Assembly: GCF_900102215.1 (NCBI RefSeq)
Contig: NZ_FNBG01000008.1
Coordinates: forward strand, 94,371 to 158,370
Reading direction: 5' to 3'
DNA length: 64,000 bases
Origin: Fontibacillus panacisegetis
GTDB lineage: Bacteria; Bacillota; Bacilli; Paenibacillales; Paenibacillaceae
The notes below the pieces were generated by a model that was given only the letters and a program-made list of their open reading frames with translations, was not told where the DNA came from and did not search any database. Below, piece by piece: positions 18,946-27,978 of this stretch (position 1 is its first letter; every line of letters starts with the position of its first letter). A program made the position numbers and the translations under genes.

Positions 18946-20175
18946 TCATTCTCCTCCTTTAGTTACGAGGTGCTGATTAATTACTGAGGAATAGACATCC
19001 ATCGTTCTCTGCATCAAGGTATGAGTTGACCATTGTTGAATTGCCCACCGTCTAGCTTGCTCTCCTATACGTTTTCTCAAATCTCTATCCTCCATCAATC
19101 TGAGAAGATTCTTAAACATTTGCTCACTCTCTCCAACTGGTGAGATCAAGCCTGTTTCCTCATGTGTAACCATTTCCGGAATTCCGCCTGCATTTGAGAC
19201 TACAATCGGCTTTCCTGCAGCTTGTGCCTCCATGACAGAGAACGGCAGGTTATCCTGTATACTCGGGAGTACAAAAATATCTCCTCGCCCAAGAATGGAC
19301 GGAACGTCATTACGATCCCCCAAAAACTCAACATGCTGCTCTAAGCCAAGCGCTTGTCTTTGGACCAGCAATTCATTTCTGCATGGACCATTTCCCAGCA
19401 AAAAGCAAATCCAGTCGCTGCGAACCTGTTTCAGCCTTGCCAGAGCATCTAACAAATATTTATGTCCCTTAATCGTTACTAACCTTGCAGGACAAATAAA
19501 AACCTTATGACCTTCTTTTACCGGCAAATCCACATGCTGCTGCAGCCGTTTTTTAAATGACTTGATATCGATCCCATACGGAATAACCTTCAATTTATGT
19601 TCTGCAACTCCAAATTCGTCAATCAATAGGTTCTTAAGCCATTGCGTCGGCACGATGGTCATATCGCTTGATACAGCTCCGTAGAATTCCTCTGCGGCGA
19701 TATATTTCCACTTGAGCGTATCCTTCCCGGTAATCTCACCAGTATAGAGAAATTCTTCGGCAAGACAGCCATGAATCGTCGCAATCAATGGTGTTGATTT
19801 AGGCTTTACCCGCCACAATGCCCTGGTGGATACAATATCCTGCGTATGGATCAGATCATACTTTGTAAGATCAAACGCTGCAGCAGCCGCTTCAAAGCAA
19901 TATCGCTCAATATCTCTCCACCTGATCCATGGGTCTACATGCTTCATGTTCGTATCATAATATCCGTAGATCTTGTCATAAATAGGGTCCTTTAGCTTTG
20001 CTTTATCCAAATAACGTCCATTGTTGGGCATATAGTACTTCTTCATATCCGGATGATGCGCGAACACATCTACATGATGACCCATTGCCTCCAGTTCTTT
20101 GCGGAGTACATCTACATAAGTCGAGAGCCCTCCTACATGAGGCAAATAGAAATACGTCGTTAGTAATATCTTCAT
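18946..20175 (-). CDS. GT4 family glycosyltransferase
   Basis: 409 residues, GT-B fold. 'MKILLTTYFYLPHVGGLSTYV' at the acceptor-side start, 'HTQDIVSTRALWRVKP', 'VFICPARLVTIKGHKYLLDA', 'LPFSVMEAQAAGKPIVVSNAG' at the donor site. Very similar to the GT half of the FG-GAP fusion and to the 510-residue GT4, so these are three paralogues within 7 kb. No signal peptide or membrane helix. AAGGAAGGGCGAGGG precedes the ATG. A sigma-K-like promoter sits just upstream. Acceptor and sugar cannot be told. Confidence 0.9.
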   Translation of the reverse strand: MKILLTTYFYLPHVGGLSTYVDVLRKELEAMGHHVDVFAHHPDMKKYYMPNNGRYLDKAKLKDPIYDKIYGYYDTNMKHVDPWIRWRDIERYCFEAAAAAFDLTKYDLIHTQDIVSTRALWRVKPKSTPLIATIHGCLAEEFLYTGEITGKDTLKWKYIAAEEFYGAVSSDMTIVPTQWLKNLLIDEFGVAEHKLKVIPYGIDIKSFKKRLQQHVDLPVKEGHKVFICPARLVTIKGHKYLLDALARLKQVRSDWICFLLGNGPCRNELLVQRQALGLEQHVEFLGDRNDVPSILGRGDIFVLPSIQDNLPFSVMEAQAAGKPIVVSNAGGIPEMVTHEETGLISPVGESEQMFKNLLRLMEDRDLRKRIGEQARRWAIQQWSTHTLMQRTMDVYSSVINQHLVTKGGE

Positions 20176-20207
20176 ATCCCTCGCCCTTCCTTCTGTACAA
20201 TCCGCTA

Positions 20208-20236
20208 CATTCTATGCTATCCCCCAGATCAAGGTA
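20208..20236 (-). promoter_or_regulatory. Candidate sigma-K promoter for the GT4/basic-protein unit
   Basis: Minus strand: TACC (20236-20233), 16 bases, CATAGAATG (20216-20208), 33 bp before the GT4 start. Compared with mACm-N16-CATAnnnTA it matches 3 of 4 and 5 of the 6 fixed -10 bases. It is the only candidate signal I see in the 312-bp divergent gap 20,176-20,487; nothing comparable was found for the plus-strand operon. Confidence 0.4.
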
Positions 20237-20487
20237 AGGGACAATAATCCAATTGTTCAGGATAACTGTCCTTAGGCTTATTTCTTGCAAGCGGCACAAG
20301 TATCATAGCTTCCAAACCTATAATCTTTTACCTAGTTTTCATAGACCAAAATTTGAGATTAGTGCCGAAAAAGTCTGATTTAACGGCGTGATATTCTTCT
20401 ATATTTTCTATCACGGGTACTTTCATCTATACCATTACCAGACTCACTGAGTAGGATATACAAACCATCTGAAAAGGAGTGAGATTG

Positions 20488-21765
20488 TTGAACGAAGTAA
20501 AAACTAGCATTGCTGTTATCGGTTTAGGCTATGTAGGGCTTCCACTAGCTAGTTTATTTCTCAGCAAAGGCCATACAGTGTACGGCATTGACCTTGATGT
20601 AACAAAAATTCAAAAACTGAGAAGCTATCAAAGCTATCTGTCCGATTTCTCCGCCAAGGACATTAGAAAGCTATTTGAAGGTGGGAGATTTCACGTTAGT
20701 GATTCCTTCTCTGATATAAGCCATGCCGAGGCTATTATCATTTGTGTACCAACACCGCTAGATCAGGATCACAACCCGGATTTGACCTATGTAAAAGGTG
20801 CTATGAGTCATTTACAGCCCTATTTGCATGAAGGACATCTGATCGTACTGGAGAGCTCAACATACCCTGGAACTACTGAGGAAGAGCTGCAGCCAATGAT
20901 CGAATCTACCGGTCTCATTGTTGGCAAAAATGCATATCTTGCATATTCGCCTGAGAGAATAGATCCTGGCTCCCATCACGATCCTCTGCAAAACATTCCT
21001 AAGGTACTTGGAGGAGTGTCTGCGGAATGTACAGCACGAGCAAAGCGTATTTACGAGAGTATTTTCAGCAAGGTCGTCGTAGTATCGTCACCTCGAGTCG
21101 CCGAGTTCACAAAATTGCTGGAAAATTGCCAGCGGCTTGTAAACATTTCATTTATGAATGAACTAACGATTATTTGTGAGAAAATGAACATCAATCTGTG
21201 GGAAGCCATTGATGCTGCCAGCACCAAGCCTTACGGTTTTACTCCCTACTACCCTGGTCCAGGAATCGGTGGACACTGCATTCCTGTAGATCCGCTATAT
21301 TTGCAGTGGAAAGCCAAACAGTTCGGCGGGGACTTGCAACTGATCCATAAGGCGCATGAAATCAATGAAGCTATGCCTGATTATGTGGTCCACAGGGTTA
21401 GCAAGCTGCTCAGCTCGCGTAAGCCTTTAGAAGACAGCAGTTTATTTGTGCTTGGAGTCACATACAAGAAGGACGTTAATGATATGCGAGAGTCTTCCTC
21501 GATTCCTATCATTAAGAAACTGATAGATAAAGGAATCAAAATTCAATATCACGATCCTTATATCGAGAAATTCATATTGGATGGAGTAACGTTGGATAAC
21601 GTCCCTCTCACCAAGAGAAACATTCAGCGTCATGATGGTGTGCTTATATTAACAGATCATTCCTCGATTTCTTATGAATCCTTAGTGACTATAGCCGATC
21701 TGATTATCGATACACGGAATGCCACCAAGGGAATCCAGGATCGTTCAAATATCGTTTTGATCTAA
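20488..21765 (+). CDS. UDP-N-acetylhexosamine 6-dehydrogenase (WbpA/WbpO/WecC type)
   Basis: 425 residues. It oxidises C6 of a UDP-HexNAc to the uronic acid using NAD. Motifs: 'AVIGLGYVGLPLASLF' (Rossmann), 'ICVPTPLD', 'ESSTYPGTTEE', 'YSPERIDPG', 'LLENCQRLVNISFMNEL', and catalytic Cys in 'GPGIGGHCIPVDPLYL'. The GGHCIPVDP form marks the GlcNAc/GalNAc/ManNAc branch rather than UDP-glucose dehydrogenase (GGSCFPKD). Start TTG 20488 is 8 bases after AAGGAG; the frame opens at a GTG inside that site. First of a three-gene nucleotide-sugar operon. Confidence 0.88.
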   Translation: MNEVKTSIAVIGLGYVGLPLASLFLSKGHTVYGIDLDVTKIQKLRSYQSYLSDFSAKDIRKLFEGGRFHVSDSFSDISHAEAIIICVPTPLDQDHNPDLTYVKGAMSHLQPYLHEGHLIVLESSTYPGTTEEELQPMIESTGLIVGKNAYLAYSPERIDPGSHHDPLQNIPKVLGGVSAECTARAKRIYESIFSKVVVVSSPRVAEFTKLLENCQRLVNISFMNELTIICEKMNINLWEAIDAASTKPYGFTPYYPGPGIGGHCIPVDPLYLQWKAKQFGGDLQLIHKAHEINEAMPDYVVHRVSKLLSSRKPLEDSSLFVLGVTYKKDVNDMRESSSIPIIKKLIDKGIKIQYHDPYIEKFILDGVTLDNVPLTKRNIQRHDGVLILTDHSSISYESLVTIADLIIDTRNATKGIQDRSNIVLI

Positions 21766-21783
21766 TTAGGAGGGGTGACTAAA

Positions 21784-22761
21784 TTGAATATACTTGTTAC
21801 AGGTGGGGCTGGTTTTATTGGCTCTCATCTCGTTGAACGCTTGCTAAAGCTAGGGCATAACGTAGTAACGCTAGATGATATGTCTACCGGCCAACTTCAT
21901 TTCTTGAAGGAAGCTACAGAGAACAACCGTCATTCCATGATTCACGGCTCGGTGACCGATAAATCGCTGCTGCGCGGATTAGTAGAGCGTAGTGATGTAG
22001 TGTTCCATCTAGCAGCTGTTCTCGGGGTAAAAAACACAGTAGAAAACCCTCTGAAGGTAATCGAAGGGAATATCGACGGCACTCGCAACGTTCTTGAATC
22101 AGCCTACCAAAATAGAGTAAAGGTAGTCTTCTCCTCTACTTCCGAGGTTTACGGCCGTAATCCCCGGCTGCCATTTAATGAGGATTCAGATCGTGTACTA
22201 GGATCTCCCTCCATCCACCGCTGGTGCTATGCGACGGCTAAAGCAATTGATGAGCATCTGTGCTTTGCTTACGCTGAGAAAGGTCTTCCGGTATCCATAG
22301 TAAGATATTTTAATGCTTATGGCCCTAGACAGACCTCTTCGCAATATGGTGGCGTAATTCCTCGTTTCATTAAGGCTGCTCTATTGAATCAGCCGATCGA
22401 AGTGTATCATGACGGTTCACAAATCCGTTGTTTCACCTTTGTAAGTGATACTGTGGAAGGAACCGTTGCCACAATGAGCCATACGGCAAACGGCCTTGCA
22501 TTTAACATTGGTTCAGAATTCTCCATTACTATTTTGGAGCTGGCACACAAGATTCGTCAGCTCTCCGGCTCCTCGTCTCCTATTATCTTAGTGCCATATG
22601 AGCAGGCTTACGGTTCCGGGTATGAAGATATGGCTGTACGTATTCCAGATATAACAAGATCCAGAAATCTGCTGCACTATAATCCTGCAGTATCATTAGA
22701 TGACGGCCTCCAAAGATCCATTGATTGGTTCAGGCTGCAATTGCAAGAAGGTAGATTATAA
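21784..22761 (+). CDS. NAD-dependent nucleotide-sugar epimerase/dehydratase
   Basis: 325 residues, extended SDR fold. 'ILVTGGAGFIGSHLVERL' (NAD site), 'VFHLAAVLGVKNTVENP', catalytic Y-x3-K in 'RWCYATAKAID', and 'RYFNAYGPRQ' (substrate site). Preceded by AGGAGGGG; TTG at 21784 has normal spacing, whereas the GTG at 21775 touches the site. It sits between the UDP-HexNAc dehydrogenase and a second epimerase, so it probably epimerises or decarboxylates a UDP-sugar or uronate (inference); exact specificity is not readable. Confidence 0.85.
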   Translation: MNILVTGGAGFIGSHLVERLLKLGHNVVTLDDMSTGQLHFLKEATENNRHSMIHGSVTDKSLLRGLVERSDVVFHLAAVLGVKNTVENPLKVIEGNIDGTRNVLESAYQNRVKVVFSSTSEVYGRNPRLPFNEDSDRVLGSPSIHRWCYATAKAIDEHLCFAYAEKGLPVSIVRYFNAYGPRQTSSQYGGVIPRFIKAALLNQPIEVYHDGSQIRCFTFVSDTVEGTVATMSHTANGLAFNIGSEFSITILELAHKIRQLSGSSSPIILVPYEQAYGSGYEDMAVRIPDITRSRNLLHYNPAVSLDDGLQRSIDWFRLQLQEGRL

Positions 22762-22762
22762 T

Positions 22763-23680
22763 ATGAAGGTTATCGTAACTGGAGGAGCTGGATTTATCGG
22801 ATCTCATTTAGTTGAGGCCCTTGTACAGCAAGGAGCTGAGGTTCAGGTTATTGATAATTTGTCGACTGGCAACGAAAGTTATTTGCCGGAGGGAGTCCCC
22901 CTGTATCTACTAGACATTCGAAGTGAGGAAGCTGGAGAAAGAATCGTATTTGAACAGCCGGACATCGTATTTCATCAAGCTGCCCAAGTAGATGTCCAAT
23001 GTTCTGTCAAAGAGCCAGGCTATGACGCAGGTGTAAACATAGCAGGATCAGCAAACATCATGCAGGCTTGCGTACGCGCTTCTGTGCGAAAAATAATCTA
23101 TGCCTCTTCCTGCGCTGTCTATGGAGATCTAGACTCACCGCTCATTGATGAGCAGGACCCCATCAAACCACTCTCCTTCTACGGATTATCCAAACTAACT
23201 CCAGAATCTTATCTTCGTATCTTTCATGAATTGTATGGTCTTGAATACACGGTATTAAGATATGCTAACGTATACGGTCCAAGACAGACACCAAAAGGTG
23301 AAGGCGGTGTTGTCTCCATCTTCATGGATCGTATTCGTAAGGGATTGCCGCTTGTCATCTTTGGTGACGGTGAGCAGACACGAGATTTTATCTATGTAAA
23401 AGATGTAGTAGAGGGAAATCTTGCGGCGATCACGAGGGGTAACGGGCAAATCATTCAGCTTGGAACAGCCATATCAACGTCAATCAATGATCTGATGCTT
23501 AAGCTGCGAAATATCCATGGGCAGAACCTCGTCTCTACTTATCAGCAGGAGAGAAGCGGGGATATCAAGCATAGCTGCTTGAATAACGTAAGAGCTCTGC
23601 AGGATTTAAAGTGGCAGCCAAAATATGATTTGAACCGCGGTTTACAAGACACTTATGATTACGAAATAAATAAAGACTGA
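22763..23680 (+). CDS. UDP-sugar 4-epimerase-like protein (GalE/WbpP-like SDR)
   Basis: 305 residues. 'MKVIVTGGAGFIGSHLVEAL' carries the GxxGxxG NAD motif; catalytic 'FYGLSKL' (YxxxK) and 'RYANVYGPRQTPKGEGG' are intact. Typical of UDP-glucose/UDP-GlcNAc 4-epimerases. The ATG at 22763 begins 1 bp after the preceding stop, so the two epimerases are coupled; an in-frame start at 22700 would overlap the upstream gene. Together with the dehydrogenase this operon should provide one or two unusual UDP-sugars to the glycosyltransferases around it. A strong terminator follows. Confidence 0.87.
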   Translation: MKVIVTGGAGFIGSHLVEALVQQGAEVQVIDNLSTGNESYLPEGVPLYLLDIRSEEAGERIVFEQPDIVFHQAAQVDVQCSVKEPGYDAGVNIAGSANIMQACVRASVRKIIYASSCAVYGDLDSPLIDEQDPIKPLSFYGLSKLTPESYLRIFHELYGLEYTVLRYANVYGPRQTPKGEGGVVSIFMDRIRKGLPLVIFGDGEQTRDFIYVKDVVEGNLAAITRGNGQIIQLGTAISTSINDLMLKLRNIHGQNLVSTYQQERSGDIKHSCLNNVRALQDLKWQPKYDLNRGLQDTYDYEINKD

Positions 23681-23687
23681 TCATACT

Positions 23688-23733
23688 AAAAGAACCTTCA
23701 ACACCACCTATGAAGTGGATTGAAGGTTCTTTT
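23688..23733. terminator. Bidirectional rho-independent terminator
   Basis: Perfect 14-bp stem AAAAGAACCTTCAA / TTGAAGGTTCTTTT with a further CCAC/GTGG pairing in the loop. A-runs and T-runs at both ends let it stop both the plus-strand epimerase operon and the convergent minus-strand operon. Confidence 0.9.
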
Positions 23734-23741
23734 CAGCTTTA

Positions 23742-24092
23742 TTACTTTATAGTATTTTCTTTTTGATCATTAACAGGTGGTTGATTTTTTGTTGTGTTAA
23801 TTGTTTTTACTGGAGGTTTAGTTTTTGGACCAGAAAGATAAGTTCCTGTTCCAGGACCAGTTCCAGGAGCTGTTCCAGCACCAGTGTAGAGCCCCGATCC
23901 TGCTGGTCTGTCAAGCCACATAAAGTACGGCTCCAATCTGTAAAGCCCTCTCTTTTGCTGATCATTAATATATTGGATCTTTTGCTCGACAGTTAATTTC
24001 TCCGGAATTAGATGGTGATATATTGGGGGGATTTTTTGCATTAGAGCTGCCAGAACTTCTTCCGGCTTTTTCACTCTATCATTCTCCGCCAT
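23742..24092 (-). CDS. Small hypothetical protein with GPGT-type repeat
   Basis: 116 residues. N-terminal ~75 residues form a helical unit ('KPEEVLAALMQKIPPIYHHL', 'LTVEQKIQYINDQQKRG') of no known family. Then comes the short low-complexity run 'GAGTAPGTGPGTGTY' and a Lys/Thr/Pro/Asn-rich tail. The same GPGT tetrapeptide forms a long tract at the end of a GT2 enzyme 11 kb away. ATG 24092 is chosen because GAGGAG lies 8 bases upstream; the frame opens at a GTG overlapping that site. Last gene of the 28,656-23,742 operon. Possibly a coat structural protein (inference). Confidence 0.65.
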   Translation of the reverse strand: MAENDRVKKPEEVLAALMQKIPPIYHHLIPEKLTVEQKIQYINDQQKRGLYRLEPYFMWLDRPAGSGLYTGAGTAPGTGPGTGTYLSGPKTKPPVKTINTTKNQPPVNDQKENTIK

Positions 24093-24195
24093 TCCATTCA
24101 CTCCTCGCGAATATTGATATTGTTACATGATCTAGTATATTCGCAATCCATAGAATGGTATGGACTTATGAGCTCCACACTGCCTTTTTCCACTT

Positions 24196-25077
24196 TTAAT
24201 CCTGCTCTATTTCAGTTACCAATTGTTTTAAATACTTATATAGAGGACCCCGCATATCTTCATTTTTGAGGCACCATTCAATTGATGCGATCAAATAACC
24301 GAGGTTGTTTCCGACATCATATAGTTTGCCATGATGCTGGTATGCATAGATTGGTTGTTCGCTTGCGAATGACTGAAGAGCATCGGTCAACTGAATTTCT
24401 GTACCTACACCAGGCTCGGTATGACTAAGAATATCGAAAATGGCTGGTTCCAAAATATATCGTCCCATTATTGCCATATTAGATGGTATTGCTGTTTTCG
24501 GTTTCTCCACCAACGTATGAACCCGGAAAAGTCGGTCCTCCATTTGTTGTCCTAACACAATTCCATAATTTCCGATTTCCGAAGGATCTACTTGCTCGAC
24601 AGCGATAACAGGTGCCCTCTGCTTTTCGTATATATTGATTAACTGCTCTGTACAGGATGGCGAATTATCTGTAATCATATCGCCAAGCAGCACGGCAAAT
24701 GGTTCATTTCCTATAAAACTACGAGCTGCCAAAATAGCATCACCAAGTCCAATAGCTTTCTTTTGCCGCACAAAATGAATGTTTGCAAGAGAGCTTGACT
24801 GATGGATCAACTTTAACATGTCTAATTTCCCCGTGGACTGTAGATGGAGTTCCAACTCCGTGTTTTTATCGAAATGATCTTCGATAGAGCGCTTGTTTTT
24901 CCCCGTAATGACAATGATCTCTTCAATTCCTGCGGCAACCGCTTCTTCGACTATATATTGAATGGCTGGTTTATTCATAACGGGTAGCATTTCTTTCGGC
25001 ACTGTCTTGGTAAAGGGAAGAAATCGGGTACCTAACCCTGCAGCAGGGATAATAGCTTTTCTCACCTTCATTTCCAA
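24196..25077 (-). CDS. galU: UTP-glucose-1-phosphate uridylyltransferase
   Basis: 293 residues, the usual GalU/GtaB length. It makes UDP-glucose from UTP and glucose-1-phosphate. Motifs: 'KAIIPAAGLGTRFLPFTKTVPKEMLPV' is the signature region at residues 6-32; 'QKKAIGLGDAILAARSFIG', 'VLLGDMITD' (metal Asp) and 'LVEKPKTAIPSNMAIMGRYI' also fit. Start TTG 25077 is placed by GGGGGATG in the last codons of the upstream GT4 gene, 7 bp away. It supplies UDP-glucose within the spore-locus operon; the cell probably has another galU for general use (inference). Confidence 0.93.
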   Translation of the reverse strand: MEMKVRKAIIPAAGLGTRFLPFTKTVPKEMLPVMNKPAIQYIVEEAVAAGIEEIIVITGKNKRSIEDHFDKNTELELHLQSTGKLDMLKLIHQSSSLANIHFVRQKKAIGLGDAILAARSFIGNEPFAVLLGDMITDNSPSCTEQLINIYEKQRAPVIAVEQVDPSEIGNYGIVLGQQMEDRLFRVHTLVEKPKTAIPSNMAIMGRYILEPAIFDILSHTEPGVGTEIQLTDALQSFASEQPIYAYQHHGKLYDVGNNLGYLIASIEWCLKNEDMRGPLYKYLKQLVTEIEQD

Positions 25078-25084
25078 AATTAAA

Positions 25085-26053
25085 TCATCCCCCTTGATGT
25101 CGATGCCGATTCAAAACATCGTCATAGATGGACGCATAACTGCTAGCCATCTTCTGAATTGTGTATCTTTCTGACACGTACTTTCGCAGCTCCTTCAGAG
25201 AGTAGGATGTTTCTCCCATAACCTTATTGGCCATTTCATGAACATCACCGCACAGGAAATCAGGGAATCCCGCTAACACTTCAGGAACAGCCCCTCTAGG
25301 GTAAGCTGCGACAGGAGTTCCACAAGCCATTGCCTCAACCATAACTAGACCGAACTGTTCCTCACACGCGGTAGGGAAAAGAAGCCATCTAGCATACTTC
25401 AGCAATCTTTGTTTGGTTTTCCCGTGGACCTCCCCTACATATTCAATATTTGGGTTGTTTTGGATTCTGGGCAGCAGCTCATCGAACAACTCGCCATCCC
25501 ATGGAGGTCCGGCAATGATCGTTCTCATTCCTGTCAGCTCTGCCACCCTAATGGCGTCTTCTACCCCTTTTTCCCTATCGATTCTACCAAGGAACAACAA
25601 GTAGTCCCTCTTATTCTTAGTAAATTCATACTGCTCAATATCAATGCCATTATGCACATAGTAACCATGATCACGATGGATCGACTGGTTAAGCTTGGTT
25701 TGACTCACATATACGGGGTTTCGGGCTGGTTGATTTATGGACCAATCCGTATGGATCGTAGAAATCACAGGAATATCTAACTCATCTTCTCCGAATATCA
25801 AATCATGGGTATGATCATGAATGATATCTGTATCATCAGGCATCGTCTGAAGGACAAATTCTTTAATGTCCCAATGATCCCATCTATGTCCATATGGAAT
25901 AACAATTCCGCCAGCCTTGCTTCCAGCAACGGCGTATACATATACCTCATGGCCCATTTCTTGAAGCCCCATCGATAAATTATAAACGACACGTTCTAAT
26001 CCCCCACTGCCGGGAAGAGGGATAATATATGGTGAGATTTGAACAATAACCAT
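25085..26053 (-). CDS. GT4 family glycosyltransferase
   Basis: 322 residues, a compact GT-B enzyme. 'IIPLPGSGGLERVVYNLS' at the N-terminal sugar-acceptor domain, 'IIHDHTHDLIFGED', 'LLFLGRIDREKGVEDAIRVA' opening the donor domain, and 'PTACEEQFGLVMVEAMACGT' with the EX7E motif. No signal or membrane segment. GGGGGTG upstream supports the ATG. In operon with the PIG-L deacetylase upstream and galU downstream. Confidence 0.9.
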   Translation of the reverse strand: MVIVQISPYIIPLPGSGGLERVVYNLSMGLQEMGHEVYVYAVAGSKAGGIVIPYGHRWDHWDIKEFVLQTMPDDTDIIHDHTHDLIFGEDELDIPVISTIHTDWSINQPARNPVYVSQTKLNQSIHRDHGYYVHNGIDIEQYEFTKNKRDYLLFLGRIDREKGVEDAIRVAELTGMRTIIAGPPWDGELFDELLPRIQNNPNIEYVGEVHGKTKQRLLKYARWLLFPTACEEQFGLVMVEAMACGTPVAAYPRGAVPEVLAGFPDFLCGDVHEMANKVMGETSYSLKELRKYVSERYTIQKMASSYASIYDDVLNRHRHQGG

Positions 26054-26075
26054 ATGAATTCACCCCCAGTGGAGT

Positions 26076-26591
26076 CTAATCGGTAATAATTCTTTCGTAT
26101 GAAATATAAGATTCCAATCCATCAATCACATACATTTGACTCTCGTAATGATGAAGAAGCTCCATCTTTTTCTTCAGGATGTTGTCGGGCAGCTTATCAT
26201 CGGTCGTATCGAACACACATAAATTGTTCAGACGCATGTTATGAAGAATACGGGATAAAGCCTTGTGCTGGCTGTGCCCGTATTCCCCATGTAGATTATG
26301 TGTCATAATACGCTCATAATGTCCCGACTTCAGCACTTTTTCCACATCGTTCTTCACTTGTTCTTCATCAAAGCTGCCTTCATACTCATCAGGATAATCC
26401 CATATTTCATAGCCTGCTTGAGCAAATTCCATTGCCTGTTTAAATTCTTTGGAACGTACAGCATCACTGCCATTGGTTAAACAAATTACTCTCCACCCTG
26501 GCTGTGAGATCAACGCTCCTCCCCCAAATATACTCTCGTCGTCAGGGTGAGCGACAATCATCAGCTTGTTATAAAGTTGTCTGAAAGACAT
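26076..26591 (-). CDS. PIG-L family N-deacetylase
   Basis: 171 residues. Zinc motif 'IVAHPDDESIFGGG' (HPDDE) near the N-terminus and the second His in 'GEYGHSQHK'. Family members remove N-acetyl groups from GlcNAc-containing substrates (GlcNAc-PI, MshB, BshB). Here the glycosyltransferase neighbours suggest deacetylation of a HexNAc unit in the surface glycan or of a lipid/malate intermediate (inference). Its ATG overlaps the stop of the upstream GT4 gene by one base (TAATG), so translation is coupled. Confidence 0.88.
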   Translation of the reverse strand: MSFRQLYNKLMIVAHPDDESIFGGGALISQPGWRVICLTNGSDAVRSKEFKQAMEFAQAGYEIWDYPDEYEGSFDEEQVKNDVEKVLKSGHYERIMTHNLHGEYGHSQHKALSRILHNMRLNNLCVFDTTDDKLPDNILKKKMELLHHYESQMYVIDGLESYISYERIITD

Positions 26592-27958
26592 TATTTCACC
26601 TCATATACCAGCCGTTGGTTGCGGATAACATCATTGTAGGCATCCAATAAAACATCCGTCGCATCAACGATATCAAATTGCTCCTTCACGAAATTCCGGC
26701 CAACCCATCCTCTTTCTTCCTGCTCTTGGTCAGACAGATTTAGTACTTGACGCAAGCTGTTTTTAATTTTATTCACCGACCAGGCTTCATCGGCATGATG
26801 GTCCCCGAACCAAGAATCCCAAGCCGTTTCATAGTTGCCTGGATGAATAGGTCCAATAAAGCCTTTACTGCCAATCGCTACAAAAGGGCATCTGCACGAC
26901 AGAGCTTCAACCGCGATTCTTCCAGTACCTACAACGACATCACATGCGGTGTAATAACGTAACATATTCAATGAATTTCCGAGCAAATGGATAAAATCTT
27001 GTCCTACTTGCTTATGAACTTCTTTTGCCAGGTCTGAAATCAATTCGCTTTGTCTTCCTTCCCCTACAATGAGCAATTGAAGGTTTGGATATTGTTCTTT
27101 GCGCAGCTGTCTGCAGGCTTCGATCAAATCCTTGCAAATATCTGCCTTTTCCCAGGATAGTCTGCCTGCGTACATAATGATAGGTGCTGTATCTTCAATA
27201 CCTAATTCTCTGCTCAAGTCAATTTGTGCATAGGGACGATCATCATATTGAATGGTATCAATTCCATTCGGAATCAAATGTGTAGCAACTCCGTTGACTG
27301 GTATTTGCTTTAAAACCGAGGGGCTGACACAAACGAGAGATTTGCTCCTTTTCATCACTTCGGCTTCATTATTAGAATAATGACCATGAACAGTAAAAAT
27401 CAAAGGAATACGCAGCTGTTCAGAAGCGACAATTGCGAAATGGCTGGATGGGATTTGGTGGGCATGAATAATATTGATCTCTTCCAAATTTAAAATTTGC
27501 TTCATTTGCGCAACGATTCTTTTCTCATCAGCAAAATTTTGAATGAAATTATCAGTAACGAAATCCAATTCATAAATCGGACATCCCAATGCAGCAAATG
27601 CATCCATCATTTCGCCCTTTTTCCCAACGACAACTACATGGATTCTTCTTCGCAGCAATTCACGCACGCTGGAAAGAACATGTGTCTCTGTGCCGCCAAC
27701 ATTAAACTGATCCAGAACCATCAAAATACGGGGTTCCCAATCGTGGTTTTTTGTCCTGTACTCTCCTGCCGGATTGTTCTTTTCTTCATTATTTAACAGA
27801 ACGATTTGTTTTGGAGCCTGAGCATTAACGACATATTTAACAATCGGCCGATTTGCTGGTGTCTTGGCTGAAGCTTTGGCGGTAGTCTTTACAGGAGACT
27901 TTTCAGGAACTTTTGCCGAAACCCTCTTCTTCATATCGATATTTTTCCTTCTCTTCAA
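26591..27958 (-). CDS. GT4 glycosyltransferase with Lys-rich N-terminal extension
   Basis: 455 residues. Residues 1-~50 are a Lys/Ala/Thr-rich tail ('KKRVSAKVPEKSPVKTTAK') absent from ordinary GT4 enzymes. The GT-B enzyme follows: 'ILMVLDQFNVGGTETHVLSS', 'INIIHAHQIPSSHFAIVAS', 'IIMYAGRLSWEKADICKDLI', 'VGTGRIAVEALSCRCPFVA'. Start TTG 27958 with AAGGAG ~12 bases upstream (a GAAGG lies nearer). The tail resembles basic extensions on other proteins in this locus; see findings. Upstream is a GT2 gene 20 bp away. Confidence 0.87.
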   Translation of the reverse strand: MKRRKNIDMKKRVSAKVPEKSPVKTTAKASAKTPANRPIVKYVVNAQAPKQIVLLNNEEKNNPAGEYRTKNHDWEPRILMVLDQFNVGGTETHVLSSVRELLRRRIHVVVVGKKGEMMDAFAALGCPIYELDFVTDNFIQNFADEKRIVAQMKQILNLEEINIIHAHQIPSSHFAIVASEQLRIPLIFTVHGHYSNNEAEVMKRSKSLVCVSPSVLKQIPVNGVATHLIPNGIDTIQYDDRPYAQIDLSRELGIEDTAPIIMYAGRLSWEKADICKDLIEACRQLRKEQYPNLQLLIVGEGRQSELISDLAKEVHKQVGQDFIHLLGNSLNMLRYYTACDVVVGTGRIAVEALSCRCPFVAIGSKGFIGPIHPGNYETAWDSWFGDHHADEAWSVNKIKNSLRQVLNLSDQEQEERGWVGRNFVKEQFDIVDATDVLLDAYNDVIRNQRLVYEVK

Positions 27959-27978
27959 GGACCTTCATCTCCTTTAAG

